From positions 1-64,000 of the forward strand of contig NZ_JBEPTM010000010.1 in NCBI RefSeq assembly GCF_040549525.1: a DNA stretch of 64,000 nucleotides. Reading direction: 5' to 3'. The stretch is from Lacisediminihabitans sp040549525 (GTDB taxonomy: Bacteria > Actinomycetota > Actinomycetes > Actinomycetales > Microbacteriaceae). A program made the position numbers and the translations under genes. The notes beneath the pieces were generated by a model that was given only the letters and a program-made list of their open reading frames with translations, was not told where the DNA came from and ran no database searches. Below are positions 16,495-24,706 of the stretch, piece by piece (the first letter of the stretch is position 1; every line of letters starts with the position of its first letter).

Positions 16495-17846
16495 CGCAGG
16501 GTGTCGAGGATCTCGATCACTCGCGCCGCGTCCGTCGCCGGGTTCACGAACGCCAGCCGAAGAACCGTCTCCCCGTCGAGAGTCGTCGGAACGCAGAGCA
16601 TCGTGCCCTCGACGGCCGTGGCATGCGACCAGGCCTCGTAGTCGGCGGGTTGCCAGCCGGGACGGTCGAAGACCACAACGGAGAGCTCGGGCTCTCGAAC
16701 GAGCCGCAGGTGGTCGGATGCCCGGATCGCCGCCGCGACGGCACGCGAGGTCTCCAGGGACGCCTCGATCGCATCCCGGTAGCGGTCGGTGCCGTGGGTG
16801 GCGAGGCTGAACCAGAGGGGGAGTCCGCGGGCGCGCCGACTGAGGTGCAGCGCGAGTTCGCTGGGGTTCCAGGACTCGCGGTCCACATGGTCGAGGTAGT
16901 TCGCGTGCTGCGAGTGGGTCGCCCGCGCGAGGGCCGGATCCCGGTAGAGCAGGGCGCAGCAGTCGTACGGGGCGAAGAGCCACTTATGCGGGTCGACGAT
17001 GAAGCTGTCGGCCTGCTCGATGCCGTCGAAGAGCGCGCGCACGCTCGGCGCGGCAAGTCCCGCCCCGCCGTAGGCGCCGTCGACGTGCAGCCAGACCCCG
17101 AATTCGTGGGCGACCGCAGCGACCTCGGCGAGGTCGTCCACGAGCCCCTCGTTCGTCGTGCCAGCGGAGGCGACGACGGCGAAGACGTCGGGGGAGTGCT
17201 CGAGCACGGTTCTGAGCGCCGCGCCGGTGAGGTGTCCCCTGGCGTCCATCGGCACCTCGACGACCTCCACATCGAGCGCTTTCGCGGCTGAGCGGATGGA
17301 CGAGTGCGCGTTGGCGGTGCAGGCGAGCTGCCAGCCGCCGGCCGGCCGACCGCCGCGGCGGGACTTCGCGGTCTCGCGCGCGGTCATCAGCGCGGAGAGA
17401 TTGCCGGAGGTGCCGCCGGAGACGAAGCATCCGCCCGCGCCCTCCGGCCAGCCGAGCAGACCGACGATCCAGGCGAGGGCCTCATTCTCGGCGTAGATCG
17501 CTCCCGCTCCGGCCTCCCACAGCCCCCCGAAGATGTTCGCGGCGCTCGTGACGAGATCGAAGGCGATCGCGGCCCGGGTGGGTGCCGCGGCGATGTACGC
17601 GAGGTTGAGCGGGTCGTCCTGGGCTCGGGTGGCGGGTTCGAGCACGCGGTCGAAGACCTCGAGCGCGGCATCCGCTCCGATTCCCGTCGCGGTGATCGTC
17701 GGGCCGGCCGCCGCCGCGAGTTCGGAGGCCGAACGGGCGGTGGACTGGGGATCGGTCTCCCGCACCAGCCGTCGTGCGGCCCAATCGGTGGCGAGTTTCA
17801 CCGTCGCGGTCTCGTCCCCCCAGATCGAGTGGTCATCGACAGTCAC
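16491..17846 (-). CDS. PLP-dependent aromatic-L-amino-acid decarboxylase
   Basis: 451 residues, group II decarboxylase. SGGTSGNLSALMTARE binds the PLP phosphate, WLHVDGAYGGAGL holds the Asp that contacts the PLP nitrogen, and DPHKWLFAPYDCCALLY holds the lysine that forms the internal aldimine. The family decarboxylates tyrosine, DOPA, tryptophan, phenylalanine or histidine to amines. The GTG start overlaps the P450 stop as GTGA, so the two are translationally coupled in one operon; the extension to 18011 lies inside the P450 gene and is out. Its amine product is the natural substrate for the gamma-glutamyl ligase nearby. Confidence 0.85.
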   Translation of the reverse strand: MTVDDHSIWGDETATVKLATDWAARRLVRETDPQSTARSASELAAAAGPTITATGIGADAALEVFDRVLEPATRAQDDPLNLAYIAAAPTRAAIAFDLVTSAANIFGGLWEAGAGAIYAENEALAWIVGLLGWPEGAGGCFVSGGTSGNLSALMTARETAKSRRGGRPAGGWQLACTANAHSSIRSAAKALDVEVVEVPMDARGHLTGAALRTVLEHSPDVFAVVASAGTTNEGLVDDLAEVAAVAHEFGVWLHVDGAYGGAGLAAPSVRALFDGIEQADSFIVDPHKWLFAPYDCCALLYRDPALARATHSQHANYLDHVDRESWNPSELALHLSRRARGLPLWFSLATHGTDRYRDAIEASLETSRAVAAAIRASDHLRLVREPELSVVVFDRPGWQPADYEAWSHATAVEGTMLCVPTTLDGETVLRLAFVNPATDAARVIEILDTLR

Positions 17847-19102
17847 TTCGCGCTCGCCAGCTCGACTCTCACGGGGAACCGTTTGATGCCGTTGACGAAG
17901 TTGCTTCGCAGCTTCGAGACCTCGCCCGTGCGCTGCATGCCGGTGATGCGCGGGAGCAGCTCTTCGTACATCACGCGGATCTCGAGCCGCGCGAGCGCAT
18001 TGCCGAGGCACATGTGCGGACCGCCGCGACCGAACGACATGTGCTCGTTCGGGTTGCGGGTGACGTCCATGCGGTAGGGATCGTCGAAGACCAGCGGATC
18101 CCGGTTGCCGGCGGCGAACCAGGTGACGACCTTGTCACCCTCCGCAATGGCCTGACCGTTGATCTCGGTGTCGCGGGTGGCGGTACGGCGGAAGTGGTAG
18201 ACGGGGCTCGCCATGCGCAGGAACTCCTCGACGGCCCACGGGATGAGTTCCGGCTTCTCCTGCAGAAGGGCCAGCTGGTCGGGGTTCTGCATCAGGTAGT
18301 CCATCGAGTGGGTGATGGTGTGACGGGTGGTCTCGTTTCCGGCGACGACGAGCAGCAGGAAGTAGCTGTTGAAGTCGCGCTCGCTCAGCGGGATGCCGTC
18401 CATCGGCGTCTGGTTCACCAGTCGCGACACGAGGTCGGTGCCGTCGCCACCGCGGCGCTGCCTGGCGAGCTCGTTGCCGTAGTCGAAGACCTCCTGGGCG
18501 GCGGGCGAGCGGAAGGGCAGCAGCCGGAATTTCTCACTCTCTTCCGAGTGCGCGAGCACGTCGGTGTGCTCCGGATCGGTGTTGCCGACCATGCGGTTGC
18601 CCCAGTCGATGAGCTTGTAGATGTCGGCGTCGGGCACGTCGAGCATGCGGGCCAGCACCCGGATGGGGAAGTCGGCGGCGACCTCGGCCACGAAGTCGAA
18701 CTCGGTCTTCGCGAACGCCGCGTCGAGAGTTGATGCCGTGAGGCCGCGCAGGAAGGTCTCGTAGCCGGCGACCGCCTTCGGGGTGAACTCGCCCTGCATG
18801 AGCCGGCGAAGGGAGCGGTGCCGAACGCCATCCGTCTCGAGCATGGACTTGCGCGCCTCGATCTGCTCGTCATCCAGCTCCTCGAGGTTGACGGTGCCGC
18901 GTTCGCTCGAGAAGGTCTCGGTGTCGCGGAGCACGCCAACGATGTCGTGATACTTCGTCAGCGACCAGAAGCCGTGGTTCGGGGCATCCTCCTCGTCCCA
19001 GTGCACCGGCGAGTTCGCGCGGAGTTCGTCGAAGACCCGCCAGGGGTCACCGGTCTCGAAGAGATCCAGATCGGCCAAGGTGACATTCGTCGTTGAAGTC
19101 AA
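17843..19102 (-). CDS. Cytochrome P450 monooxygenase
   Basis: 419 residues, class I bacterial P450. I-helix: VVAGNETTRHTITH, the O2-activating Thr. K-helix ExxR: EEFLR. Heme loop: FGRGGPHMCLGNALARLE, with the ligand Cys at about residue 365. The C-terminal LRSNFVNGIKRFPVRV matches the CYP125/CYP142/CYP188-type clan I recall. Electrons should come from the 3Fe-4S ferredoxin and reductase encoded at 23158-24571. In this context it may hydroxylate an aromatic ring or the gamma-glutamyl amine on the way to a catechol. It is first in the operon with the decarboxylase; operator D lies between its -10 box (TATAAC) and its start. Confidence 0.9.
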   Translation of the reverse strand: MTSTTNVTLADLDLFETGDPWRVFDELRANSPVHWDEEDAPNHGFWSLTKYHDIVGVLRDTETFSSERGTVNLEELDDEQIEARKSMLETDGVRHRSLRRLMQGEFTPKAVAGYETFLRGLTASTLDAAFAKTEFDFVAEVAADFPIRVLARMLDVPDADIYKLIDWGNRMVGNTDPEHTDVLAHSEESEKFRLLPFRSPAAQEVFDYGNELARQRRGGDGTDLVSRLVNQTPMDGIPLSERDFNSYFLLLVVAGNETTRHTITHSMDYLMQNPDQLALLQEKPELIPWAVEEFLRMASPVYHFRRTATRDTEINGQAIAEGDKVVTWFAAGNRDPLVFDDPYRMDVTRNPNEHMSFGRGGPHMCLGNALARLEIRVMYEELLPRITGMQRTGEVSKLRSNFVNGIKRFPVRVELASAK

Positions 19103-19131
19103 CTGAATCCTCGCTATCAGTTCAGGGGATG

Positions 19132-19149
19132 TTGTTCGGACACGAACAA
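19132..19149. promoter_or_regulatory. Operator D of the island palindrome (P450 / MarR promoter)
   Basis: TTGTTC-GGACAC-GAACAA, perfect 6-bp arms. The minus-strand -10-like TATAAC (19150-19155) directly abuts it, so binding would block the P450 operon. The MarR gene starts 110 bases away on the other side, suggesting autoregulation as well. Confidence 0.7.
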
Positions 19150-19258
19150 GTTATACCCGACGATAGGGCATTCTGCCGTCGCGCGACAGGGAGGAGGAGC
19201 GCGGCGGACGGTCAATTAGAGTGAGCGGAGTCAGCATCGTCTGTGAGAAGGAGTCCCG

Positions 19259-19759
19259 ATGGCCGGAGCGCACACGCTTGCCGAGACCGAGCGCCAGGTC
19301 GACGCCCGCCTCGGTGACCTGCGACTCGACTACTCGGCGATGGCCGTCGCCTCGAACCTGTTCCGCGCGGCCAATGCGGTGCGCAATCACTTCGAACGCA
19401 CCGTGCTCTCCGAGAACAATCTCTCGTGGACGGCCTTCGTCGTGCTCTGGGTCACCTGGATCTGGGAGCCGATCGAGACCCGCCAGATCGCCCTCGAGGG
19501 GGGATTCTCCAAGGCGACCCTCACCGGTGTGCTCTCGACGCTCGAGGGGCGCGGATGGCTCCAGCGCGAGCGGAGCGCGAGTGACGGGCGCCTGGTGGTC
19601 GTTCGGCTCACCGCGGACGGTCGCACCCTGATGAACACGCTCTTCCCGGCGTTCAACCTGCAGGAGCAGCACATCGCGACCCCGATCGATCCCTCGCGCC
19701 GCGACGAGTTCGCCGAGATGCTCCGTCTCGTGACCGCTCACGTGGAGAAGCCGGAGTAA
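19259..19759 (+). CDS. MarR-family transcriptional regulator
   Basis: 166 residues. The winged helix spans about 80-130: TRQIALEGGFSKATLTGVL (helix-turn-helix), then LEGRGWLQRERSASDGRLVVVRLT (wing with the DxR motif). The N-terminal helices and a C-terminal helix form the usual dimer. MarR proteins typically repress catabolic genes and release DNA on binding an aromatic ligand. AAGGAG lies five bases before the ATG. It stands between the two main operons of the island and is the only DNA-binding regulator here, so it is the prime candidate to bind the five palindromes; that link is inference. Confidence 0.85.
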   Translation: MAGAHTLAETERQVDARLGDLRLDYSAMAVASNLFRAANAVRNHFERTVLSENNLSWTAFVVLWVTWIWEPIETRQIALEGGFSKATLTGVLSTLEGRGWLQRERSASDGRLVVVRLTADGRTLMNTLFPAFNLQEQHIATPIDPSRRDEFAEMLRLVTAHVEKPE

Positions 19760-19774
19760 GAGCCGCCGGGGTGG

Positions 19775-19803
19775 TTGTAGACCCCTCGCGGATTCGCTAT
19801 GGT
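19775..19803 (+). promoter_or_regulatory. Promoter of the hpaE-like operon
   Basis: TTGTAG (19775-19780) and TATGGT (19798-19803) with a 17-base spacer: a plausible sigma-70 type promoter. Operator E begins three bases downstream. Confidence 0.5.
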
Positions 19804-19806
19804 CGT

Positions 19807-19824
19807 TCATTAGCATCCGAATGA
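19807..19824. promoter_or_regulatory. Operator E of the island palindrome (hpaE-like operon)
   Basis: TCATTA-GCATCC-GAATGA, one arm mismatch. It lies over the expected transcription start of the five-gene operon, 36 bases before the ALDH start. Confidence 0.6.
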
Positions 19825-19860
19825 CTTAACGAGGAGTCTTTCGACACGGGAGGCGGCTCG

Positions 19861-21348
19861 ATGACCAGCACCGAAAGCGCGACGTCCCACCACATCGAGG
19901 TCGCGGGCGTCGCGGTCGACACCCGGCACTACATCGGCGGGGTTCGCGTCGCATCCGCCGAGACCTTCACCAACACGTCTCCGATCGATGGCTCGTTCCT
20001 CGGCGAGATCGCGCGAGGCACCGGCTCAGAGGTGCAGCAGGCAGTCCAGGCCGCACGGGAAGCCTTCCCCGGCTGGGCGGCCACCGCACCAACCGCGCGC
20101 GCCGCGATCCTGCACCGCATCGCCGACCTGGTCGAGCAGAACGTCGATGCGCTCGCCACCATGGAGACCCTCGACAACGGGGGGCTGCTGCGGAGCAACC
20201 TGCGCGGGGTCATGCCGCGGGTGGCCCACAACTTCCGCTTCTTCGCCGACTGGCTGGTCGAAAACCTGAAGCATGACGACTTCGAGACCCGCGGCCACAA
20301 CAACCACGTGTCCTGGGATCCCTCGGGTGTCGCGGCGATCATCACGCCGTGGAATGCTCCGCTGATGCTCGCCACCTGGCGCATCGCCCCGGCGCTCGCC
20401 GCCGGCGACACCGTCGTGCTCAAACCGGCCGAGTGGACTCCGCTCACGGCATCCTTCTTCGCCGACCTCACGAAACAGGCCGGCCTGCCCGACGGTGTCT
20501 TCAACGTCGTGCAGGGCTACGGGGCCGAGGCCGGGGCCGCGCTCGTCGCGAATCCCGCCCTCAGCCGCATTTCCTTCACCGGCTCCGTTCCCACGGCCAA
20601 GTCGATCGCCCGTGCGGCCGCCGATAACCTCACCCCCTGCAGCTTCGAGCTCGGGGGCAAGAGCCCCTGCATCGTGCTCGCCGACGCCGACATCGAGCTC
20701 GCGGCATCCCTCGCGGTGGAACAGTACGACAACGCCGGGCAGGTCTGCCTGTCGGGCACACGGCTGCTCGTGCACGAGAGCATCGCCTCGGAGTTCACCG
20801 CCGCCTTCACGCGCAAGGTCGAGTCGCTCGTGCAGGGGGATCCTCGGGATCCGCTCAGCGACATCGGCCCGCAGGTGCACCTCACTCACTTCGAACGCAT
20901 CACCGGTTTCGTCGACCGCGCGAAGGCGGATGGCGCGACCATCGTGTTCGGTGGCGAGCAGAATTCCGGGCTCGGCGGTCTCTACTTCCGTCCGACCCTC
21001 GTGGACGAACCGACACCCGGGAGCGAGATCGTGACGCAGGAGGTCTTCGGACCGGTGCTCACCATGCAGACCTTCTCCACCGACGAGGAGCTGATCGAGC
21101 TGGCGAACGGCACCGAGTTCGGTCTCGCGGCGGTGGTCGTCTCCGGCGATCGCAGCCACGCCGAGGCGATCACGACCCGACTCGTCGCGGGCACGATCTG
21201 GGTCAATTGCTTCTTCGTGCGTGACCTTCGAGCGCCCTTCGGCGGTTCGAAGAAGTCCGGGGTCGGTCGCGAGGGCGGCACCTGGTCATTCGATTTCTAT
21301 GCGGACGTGAAGAACACGGTCGTCGCTCCCAACGGTTGGAAGGAATAG
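19861..21348 (+). CDS. hpaE: Aldehyde dehydrogenase, HpaE-like (5-carboxymethyl-2-hydroxymuconate semialdehyde dehydrogenase)
   Basis: 495 residues, full-length ALDH. The catalytic Glu is in FELGGKSPCIVL and the Cys in DNAGQVCLSGTR; the NAD fold includes SFTGSVPTAKSIA. The C-terminus VRDLRAPFGGSKKSGVGREGG, then WSFDFYADVKN, is close to the HpaE group, which oxidises the semialdehyde released by homoprotocatechuate ring cleavage. The HpaD-like and HpaG-like genes follow immediately, which supports this role; a phenylacetaldehyde or other aromatic aldehyde dehydrogenase is the alternative. First gene of a five-gene operon under operator E. GAGGAG stands well upstream of the start. Confidence 0.8.
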   Translation: MTSTESATSHHIEVAGVAVDTRHYIGGVRVASAETFTNTSPIDGSFLGEIARGTGSEVQQAVQAAREAFPGWAATAPTARAAILHRIADLVEQNVDALATMETLDNGGLLRSNLRGVMPRVAHNFRFFADWLVENLKHDDFETRGHNNHVSWDPSGVAAIITPWNAPLMLATWRIAPALAAGDTVVLKPAEWTPLTASFFADLTKQAGLPDGVFNVVQGYGAEAGAALVANPALSRISFTGSVPTAKSIARAAADNLTPCSFELGGKSPCIVLADADIELAASLAVEQYDNAGQVCLSGTRLLVHESIASEFTAAFTRKVESLVQGDPRDPLSDIGPQVHLTHFERITGFVDRAKADGATIVFGGEQNSGLGGLYFRPTLVDEPTPGSEIVTQEVFGPVLTMQTFSTDEELIELANGTEFGLAAVVVSGDRSHAEAITTRLVAGTIWVNCFFVRDLRAPFGGSKKSGVGREGGTWSFDFYADVKNTVVAPNGWKE

Positions 21349-21351
21349 CTC

Positions 21352-22263
21352 ATGGGTGAAGTAGTCGGGGTGGGCCTCATCGCCCATGTGCCCACCATCA
21401 TGCTGCCGAAAAAGACGCGCATGGAGCTCAACGAGGGCAAGGACTCCACCCTGGTCTCGGGCCTCGAGAAGCTGCGGGCGGATGTCTTCGAGACCGCGGA
21501 CTACGACACGGTCATCGTGCTCGACAGCCACTGGGCCTCGACGGTCGAGTTCCTCGTCACCGCGCAGGAGCGCCGCCACGGGCTGTTCACCTCGGAGGAG
21601 CTGCCGCGCGGCATGCACGGAGTGCCGTTCGACTACCGGGGAGACCCGGAACTCGCCGAGCTCATCGCCGCCCAGGATGAGAAGAACGGCACCTGGATCA
21701 CTCCGATCGACGACCCCGACCTTCCGGTGATGTACGCCACCATCAACCTCTGGAAGTACCTCGGCGAGGGACTTCCCGATAAGAAGTGGATCAGCGTGAG
21801 TCTCTGCCAGACCGCGACCGACGAAGACTTCCTGCGTGCCGGTCGCGCCATCGGCGAGGCGATCGCGAAGAGCGACCGTCGCGTGATCCTGCTGGCCTCT
21901 GGTGCGCTCTCCCATACCTTCTACAAGCTCCGCGAGCTGCGGAAGCACGAAATGGCCGACCCGAGCCACATCTTCTCCGAGGCCGCCCGCGTGGCCGACT
22001 ATGAGCGGCTCGACTGGTTCACCGCCGGCGACCACGCGAAGGTGCTCGAGACGATGCCGGCGTTCCACAAGGTGCGCCCCGAGGGCATGTTCGGCCACTG
22101 GCTGCTCACCATCGGCGCGATCGGCGAGGAGGCCTGCACGGCTCCCGGCACCCTCTACAGCGAATATGAGAACTCGATCGGCACCGGCCAGGTGCACGTC
22201 TGGTTCCCGCGTCCCGAGGGCGGATTCCCCGCGGCGAAGGACCTGGTGCTGTCGCGTGAGTGA
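21352..22263 (+). CDS. hpaD: Class III extradiol dioxygenase, HpaD-like (3,4-dihydroxyphenylacetate 2,3-dioxygenase)
   Basis: 303 residues. It follows the E. coli HpaD plan: VGLIAHVPTIMLP (first metal His), TVIVLDSHWAST (second His), a central LASGALSHTFYKL (catalytic His region), then NSIGTGQVHVWFPRPEGG near the C-terminus. The non-heme Fe(II) enzyme cleaves the ring of homoprotocatechuate next to the hydroxyls. A related substrate such as protocatechuate or 2-aminophenol is possible, since class III enzymes are varied. AAGGA lies nine bases before the ATG, three bases after the ALDH stop. Its end overlaps the next gene by eight bases. Confidence 0.85.
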   Translation: MGEVVGVGLIAHVPTIMLPKKTRMELNEGKDSTLVSGLEKLRADVFETADYDTVIVLDSHWASTVEFLVTAQERRHGLFTSEELPRGMHGVPFDYRGDPELAELIAAQDEKNGTWITPIDDPDLPVMYATINLWKYLGEGLPDKKWISVSLCQTATDEDFLRAGRAIGEAIAKSDRRVILLASGALSHTFYKLRELRKHEMADPSHIFSEAARVADYERLDWFTAGDHAKVLETMPAFHKVRPEGMFGHWLLTIGAIGEEACTAPGTLYSEYENSIGTGQVHVWFPRPEGGFPAAKDLVLSRE

Positions 22264-23161
22264 ATCGTCCACGGGATCGAGCACAGTCGAGACCCGCCGC
22301 ATCCTGCTCGACGGATTCGCCACCGAGGTGGTGCGTCACGGTGACACCCTCGTGGCCGCGGATGGGCGCGAGGTCGGCGTGGAGGACGCGCAGCATCTGC
22401 CGCCAACGGTGCCGTCGAAGATCATCGCGGTGCACCTCAACTACGCGAGCCGCACCGACGAGTTCATGACGAAGCTTCCCGCGGCGCCGACCTACTTCCA
22501 CAAGCCGGTGACGGCACTCAACAGCCATGGTGGTTCGGTCGTGCGTCCACAGGGGTGCAAGTGGCTCAACTTCGAGGGCGAGATCGTGATCGTGATCGGT
22601 CGCACCTGCCGCAACGTCTCCCCGGACGAGGCCGGCGACTACATCGCCGGTTACACGATCGGCAACGACTTCGGCCTCCACGACTTCCGGGACACGGATG
22701 CCGGCTCGATGCTGCGGGTGAAGGGCAGCGACACCCTCGCGCCGGTCGGGCCCGGGCTCGTGCGCGGCTGGGACTTCCGCGGCAAGCAGATCCGCACCCT
22801 CGTGAACGGTGTCGTCAAGCAGGACGACAACACCGCGAACATGGAGTGGGACATGAACTACCTCGTGGCGGACATCGCGCGCACCATCACCCTGAGTCCC
22901 GGTGACCTGCTCTTCTCCGGCACTCCCGCGTTCTCCCGCCCGGTCGAGCCGGGGGATGTCGTGGAGGTGGAGGTGGAGGGCCTCGGCACCCTGCGCAACT
23001 TGATCGTCACCGGACCCACGGCCATCCGAACTGACGTCGGAGCCCAGCCCACCGAGAGTGAAGAGGTGGTCTCCACCGCGCTCGGAGGCGATTGGGAGTT
23101 CCGGGGCATCCGCACCCCCTCCAAAGACCTGTACCCGTCGACCGTAAAGGAACAATCGTGA
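22256..23161 (+). CDS. hpaG: Fumarylacetoacetate hydrolase-family enzyme, HpaG-like isomerase/decarboxylase
   Basis: 301 residues. The GTG overlaps the HpaD stop (GTGAGTGA). The FAH fold is marked by PTYFHKPVTALN, NFEGEIVIVIG (metal Glu), YTIGNDFGLHDFR (metal Asp), MRVKG-like MLRVKGSDTLAPVGPGLV and LLFSGTPAF. Single-domain members include HpaG halves (decarboxylase/isomerase of the homoprotocatechuate path), YcgM-like hydrolases and oxaloacetate decarboxylases. The gene order ALDH-extradiol dioxygenase-FAH strongly suggests processing of the ring-cleavage product. Genes for the later steps (hpaF, hpaH, hpaI) are not in the window. Confidence 0.8.
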   Translation: MSESSTGSSTVETRRILLDGFATEVVRHGDTLVAADGREVGVEDAQHLPPTVPSKIIAVHLNYASRTDEFMTKLPAAPTYFHKPVTALNSHGGSVVRPQGCKWLNFEGEIVIVIGRTCRNVSPDEAGDYIAGYTIGNDFGLHDFRDTDAGSMLRVKGSDTLAPVGPGLVRGWDFRGKQIRTLVNGVVKQDDNTANMEWDMNYLVADIARTITLSPGDLLFSGTPAFSRPVEPGDVVEVEVEGLGTLRNLIVTGPTAIRTDVGAQPTESEEVVSTALGGDWEFRGIRTPSKDLYPSTVKEQS

Positions 23162-23349
23162 TCAAGATCGAAGTCGACATGGATCTCTGCCAGCACTACG
23201 GGCAGTGTGTGTTCGAGGCGCCGAACCTCTTCAAACTCAACGAGGACGACAAGCTCGAATACCATGCAGAGGCCGATGACTCGGAGATCGAAAACGTCGA
23301 GGCCGCCGTCGATGTCTGCCCGATGCAGGCCATCCGAATCGTCGAGTAG
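23158..23349 (+). CDS. 3Fe-4S (P450-type) ferredoxin
   Basis: 63 residues. The GTG overlaps the previous stop as GTGA, with AAAGGA seven bases before. The cluster motif is CQHYGQC (CxxHxxxC, the second Cys of a 4Fe-4S motif replaced by His) with the last Cys in VCPMQAI. This is the layout of single-cluster 3Fe-4S ferredoxins that feed actinobacterial P450s. It sits in the ring-cleavage operon, directly before its reductase, and is the likely electron donor of the P450 at 17843-19102, although that gene is in the opposite operon. Confidence 0.9.
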   Translation: MIKIEVDMDLCQHYGQCVFEAPNLFKLNEDDKLEYHAEADDSEIENVEAAVDVCPMQAIRIVE

Positions 23350-23353
23350 AGCC

Positions 23354-24571
23354 ATGCCCGACGCTCTGCCCGTCATCATCGTCGGGGCGTCGATGGGGGG
23401 ACTCCGCACCGCCGAAGCCCTGCGCCGCGCGGGCTACACCGGCCCCATCACGGTGATCGGTGAGGAGTTGCACGCTCCGTACAACCGTCCGCCACTGTCG
23501 AAGGACGTGCTGTCCACCGGTGTCTCTCACGAGGCCGTCGCCTTCCCCGCGCGGGCGGCAACCGCCGATGTGACGTGGATGCTCGGAGCTCGTGCCATCT
23601 CGACTGACCTCGAGGCCCACACCGTCACGACGGATGACGGACTCGAGCACCCCTGGCGTGCCCTGGTGATCGCCACCGGACTGCGTGCCCGACGGCTGGA
23701 CCTTCCCCTGATCACCGGACGGCACTGCGTGCGCACCCTCGACGATGCGATGGCGTTGCGAGACGAACTCGATCCCGGTGCCCGGGTCGTGGTGGTGGGC
23801 GCCGGCTTCATCGGCTGTGAGGTCGCGGCGACGGCACGCAAGCTGGGGTGCGAGGTGACGATCGTCGCGCCGGGTGCGGAGCCGCTCATCCGCCCGCTCG
23901 GGGCGACGCTCGGCGCCGAGCTCCGCCGACGGCACGAGGAGCACGGGGTGTCATTCCACCTCGGTCGCACCGTGGCCGCGATGCTCGGCGAGTTCCAGTT
24001 CGAGGGCCTCCAGCTCGATGACGGCACGATCGTGCCGGGAGACGTGCTGGTCGAGGCGATCGGCTCGGAGTGCAACACGGACTGGCTGGACGCCACCGAC
24101 CTCGACCTCACCGACGGTGTGCTGGCGGATGCCGCGCTCCGCGCCGTGTCGACGGATGGAACGGTGAGCCGCGACGTATTCGTCGTCGGCGACATCGCGC
24201 GCTTTCCCAACCTCCTGTTCGACGGCGTCGCCCGTCGCGTGGAGCACTGGAACATCCCCACCGACACCGGCAAGCGGGCCGGCGCGGTACTCGGCGCATG
24301 GCTGGCCGCGGATGGGTCCCTCGACGAGGTCGTGGCCAAGGGGTTCACGCCCATGCCCGCGTTCTGGTCGAACCAGTTCGAGATGAGCCTGCAGGCCTAC
24401 GGGCTCCCGGGACTCGCCGATGGCGACATCCGCATCCTCGAGGGGGAGCTCTCCGGGGCGGTCGCCGTCGGCTACTACCGGGCGGAGCGACTCGTCGGGG
24501 TCGTCGGGCTTGGTCTCAAGGCCGAGCTCTTGCCCTACCGCCAGGAGATCGCGGCCCACGCGGCGAGCTGA
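23354..24571 (+). CDS. NADH:ferredoxin reductase (FAD-dependent, CamA/ThcD type)
   Basis: 405 residues from the ATG four bases after the ferredoxin stop. FAD-binding VIIVGASMGGLRTAEALR at the N-terminus, then YNRPPLSKDVL. A second Rossmann motif, VVVVGAGFIGCEVA, binds NADH. The flavin-contact VVGDIARFPN and the C-terminal domain with VEHWNIPTDTGKRAGAVLG are typical of the family. It transfers electrons from NADH to the adjacent 3Fe-4S ferredoxin and so to the P450. Last gene of the operon; a long inverted repeat follows 24 bases after the stop. Confidence 0.9.
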   Translation: MPDALPVIIVGASMGGLRTAEALRRAGYTGPITVIGEELHAPYNRPPLSKDVLSTGVSHEAVAFPARAATADVTWMLGARAISTDLEAHTVTTDDGLEHPWRALVIATGLRARRLDLPLITGRHCVRTLDDAMALRDELDPGARVVVVGAGFIGCEVAATARKLGCEVTIVAPGAEPLIRPLGATLGAELRRRHEEHGVSFHLGRTVAAMLGEFQFEGLQLDDGTIVPGDVLVEAIGSECNTDWLDATDLDLTDGVLADAALRAVSTDGTVSRDVFVVGDIARFPNLLFDGVARRVEHWNIPTDTGKRAGAVLGAWLAADGSLDEVVAKGFTPMPAFWSNQFEMSLQAYGLPGLADGDIRILEGELSGAVAVGYYRAERLVGVVGLGLKAELLPYRQEIAAHAAS

Positions 24572-24595
24572 CCCCACGACTCGCGCAACGATCAT

Positions 24596-24652
24596 CGAGT
24601 TGCACTCTTTTGTGGCCTTATTTCCCAGGAGGCCGCAAAAGAGTGCAACTCG
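24596..24652. repeat. 22-bp inverted repeat with 13-nt loop
   Basis: Arms CGAGTTGCACTCTTTTGTGG-CC and its complement with one mismatch (a G-U/A-C position). The loop is TTATTTCCCAGGA. The stem itself carries the T/A run, unlike a normal terminator. It may terminate the ferredoxin-reductase operon or be a REP-like mobile palindrome; no second copy was noticed in this window. Confidence 0.7.
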
Positions 24653-24694
24653 CGGCCCGCGACCCCGGCTTTCCGGCGTCGCGGCCTGGGCGAA

Positions 24695-24700
24695 TAGGCT
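24695..24700 (+). promoter_or_regulatory. -10 box of the nitrilase-family gene
   Basis: TAGGCT, seven bases before the ATG at 24707, consistent with a leaderless transcript. Confidence 0.45.
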
Positions 24701-24706
24701 GGCGGC

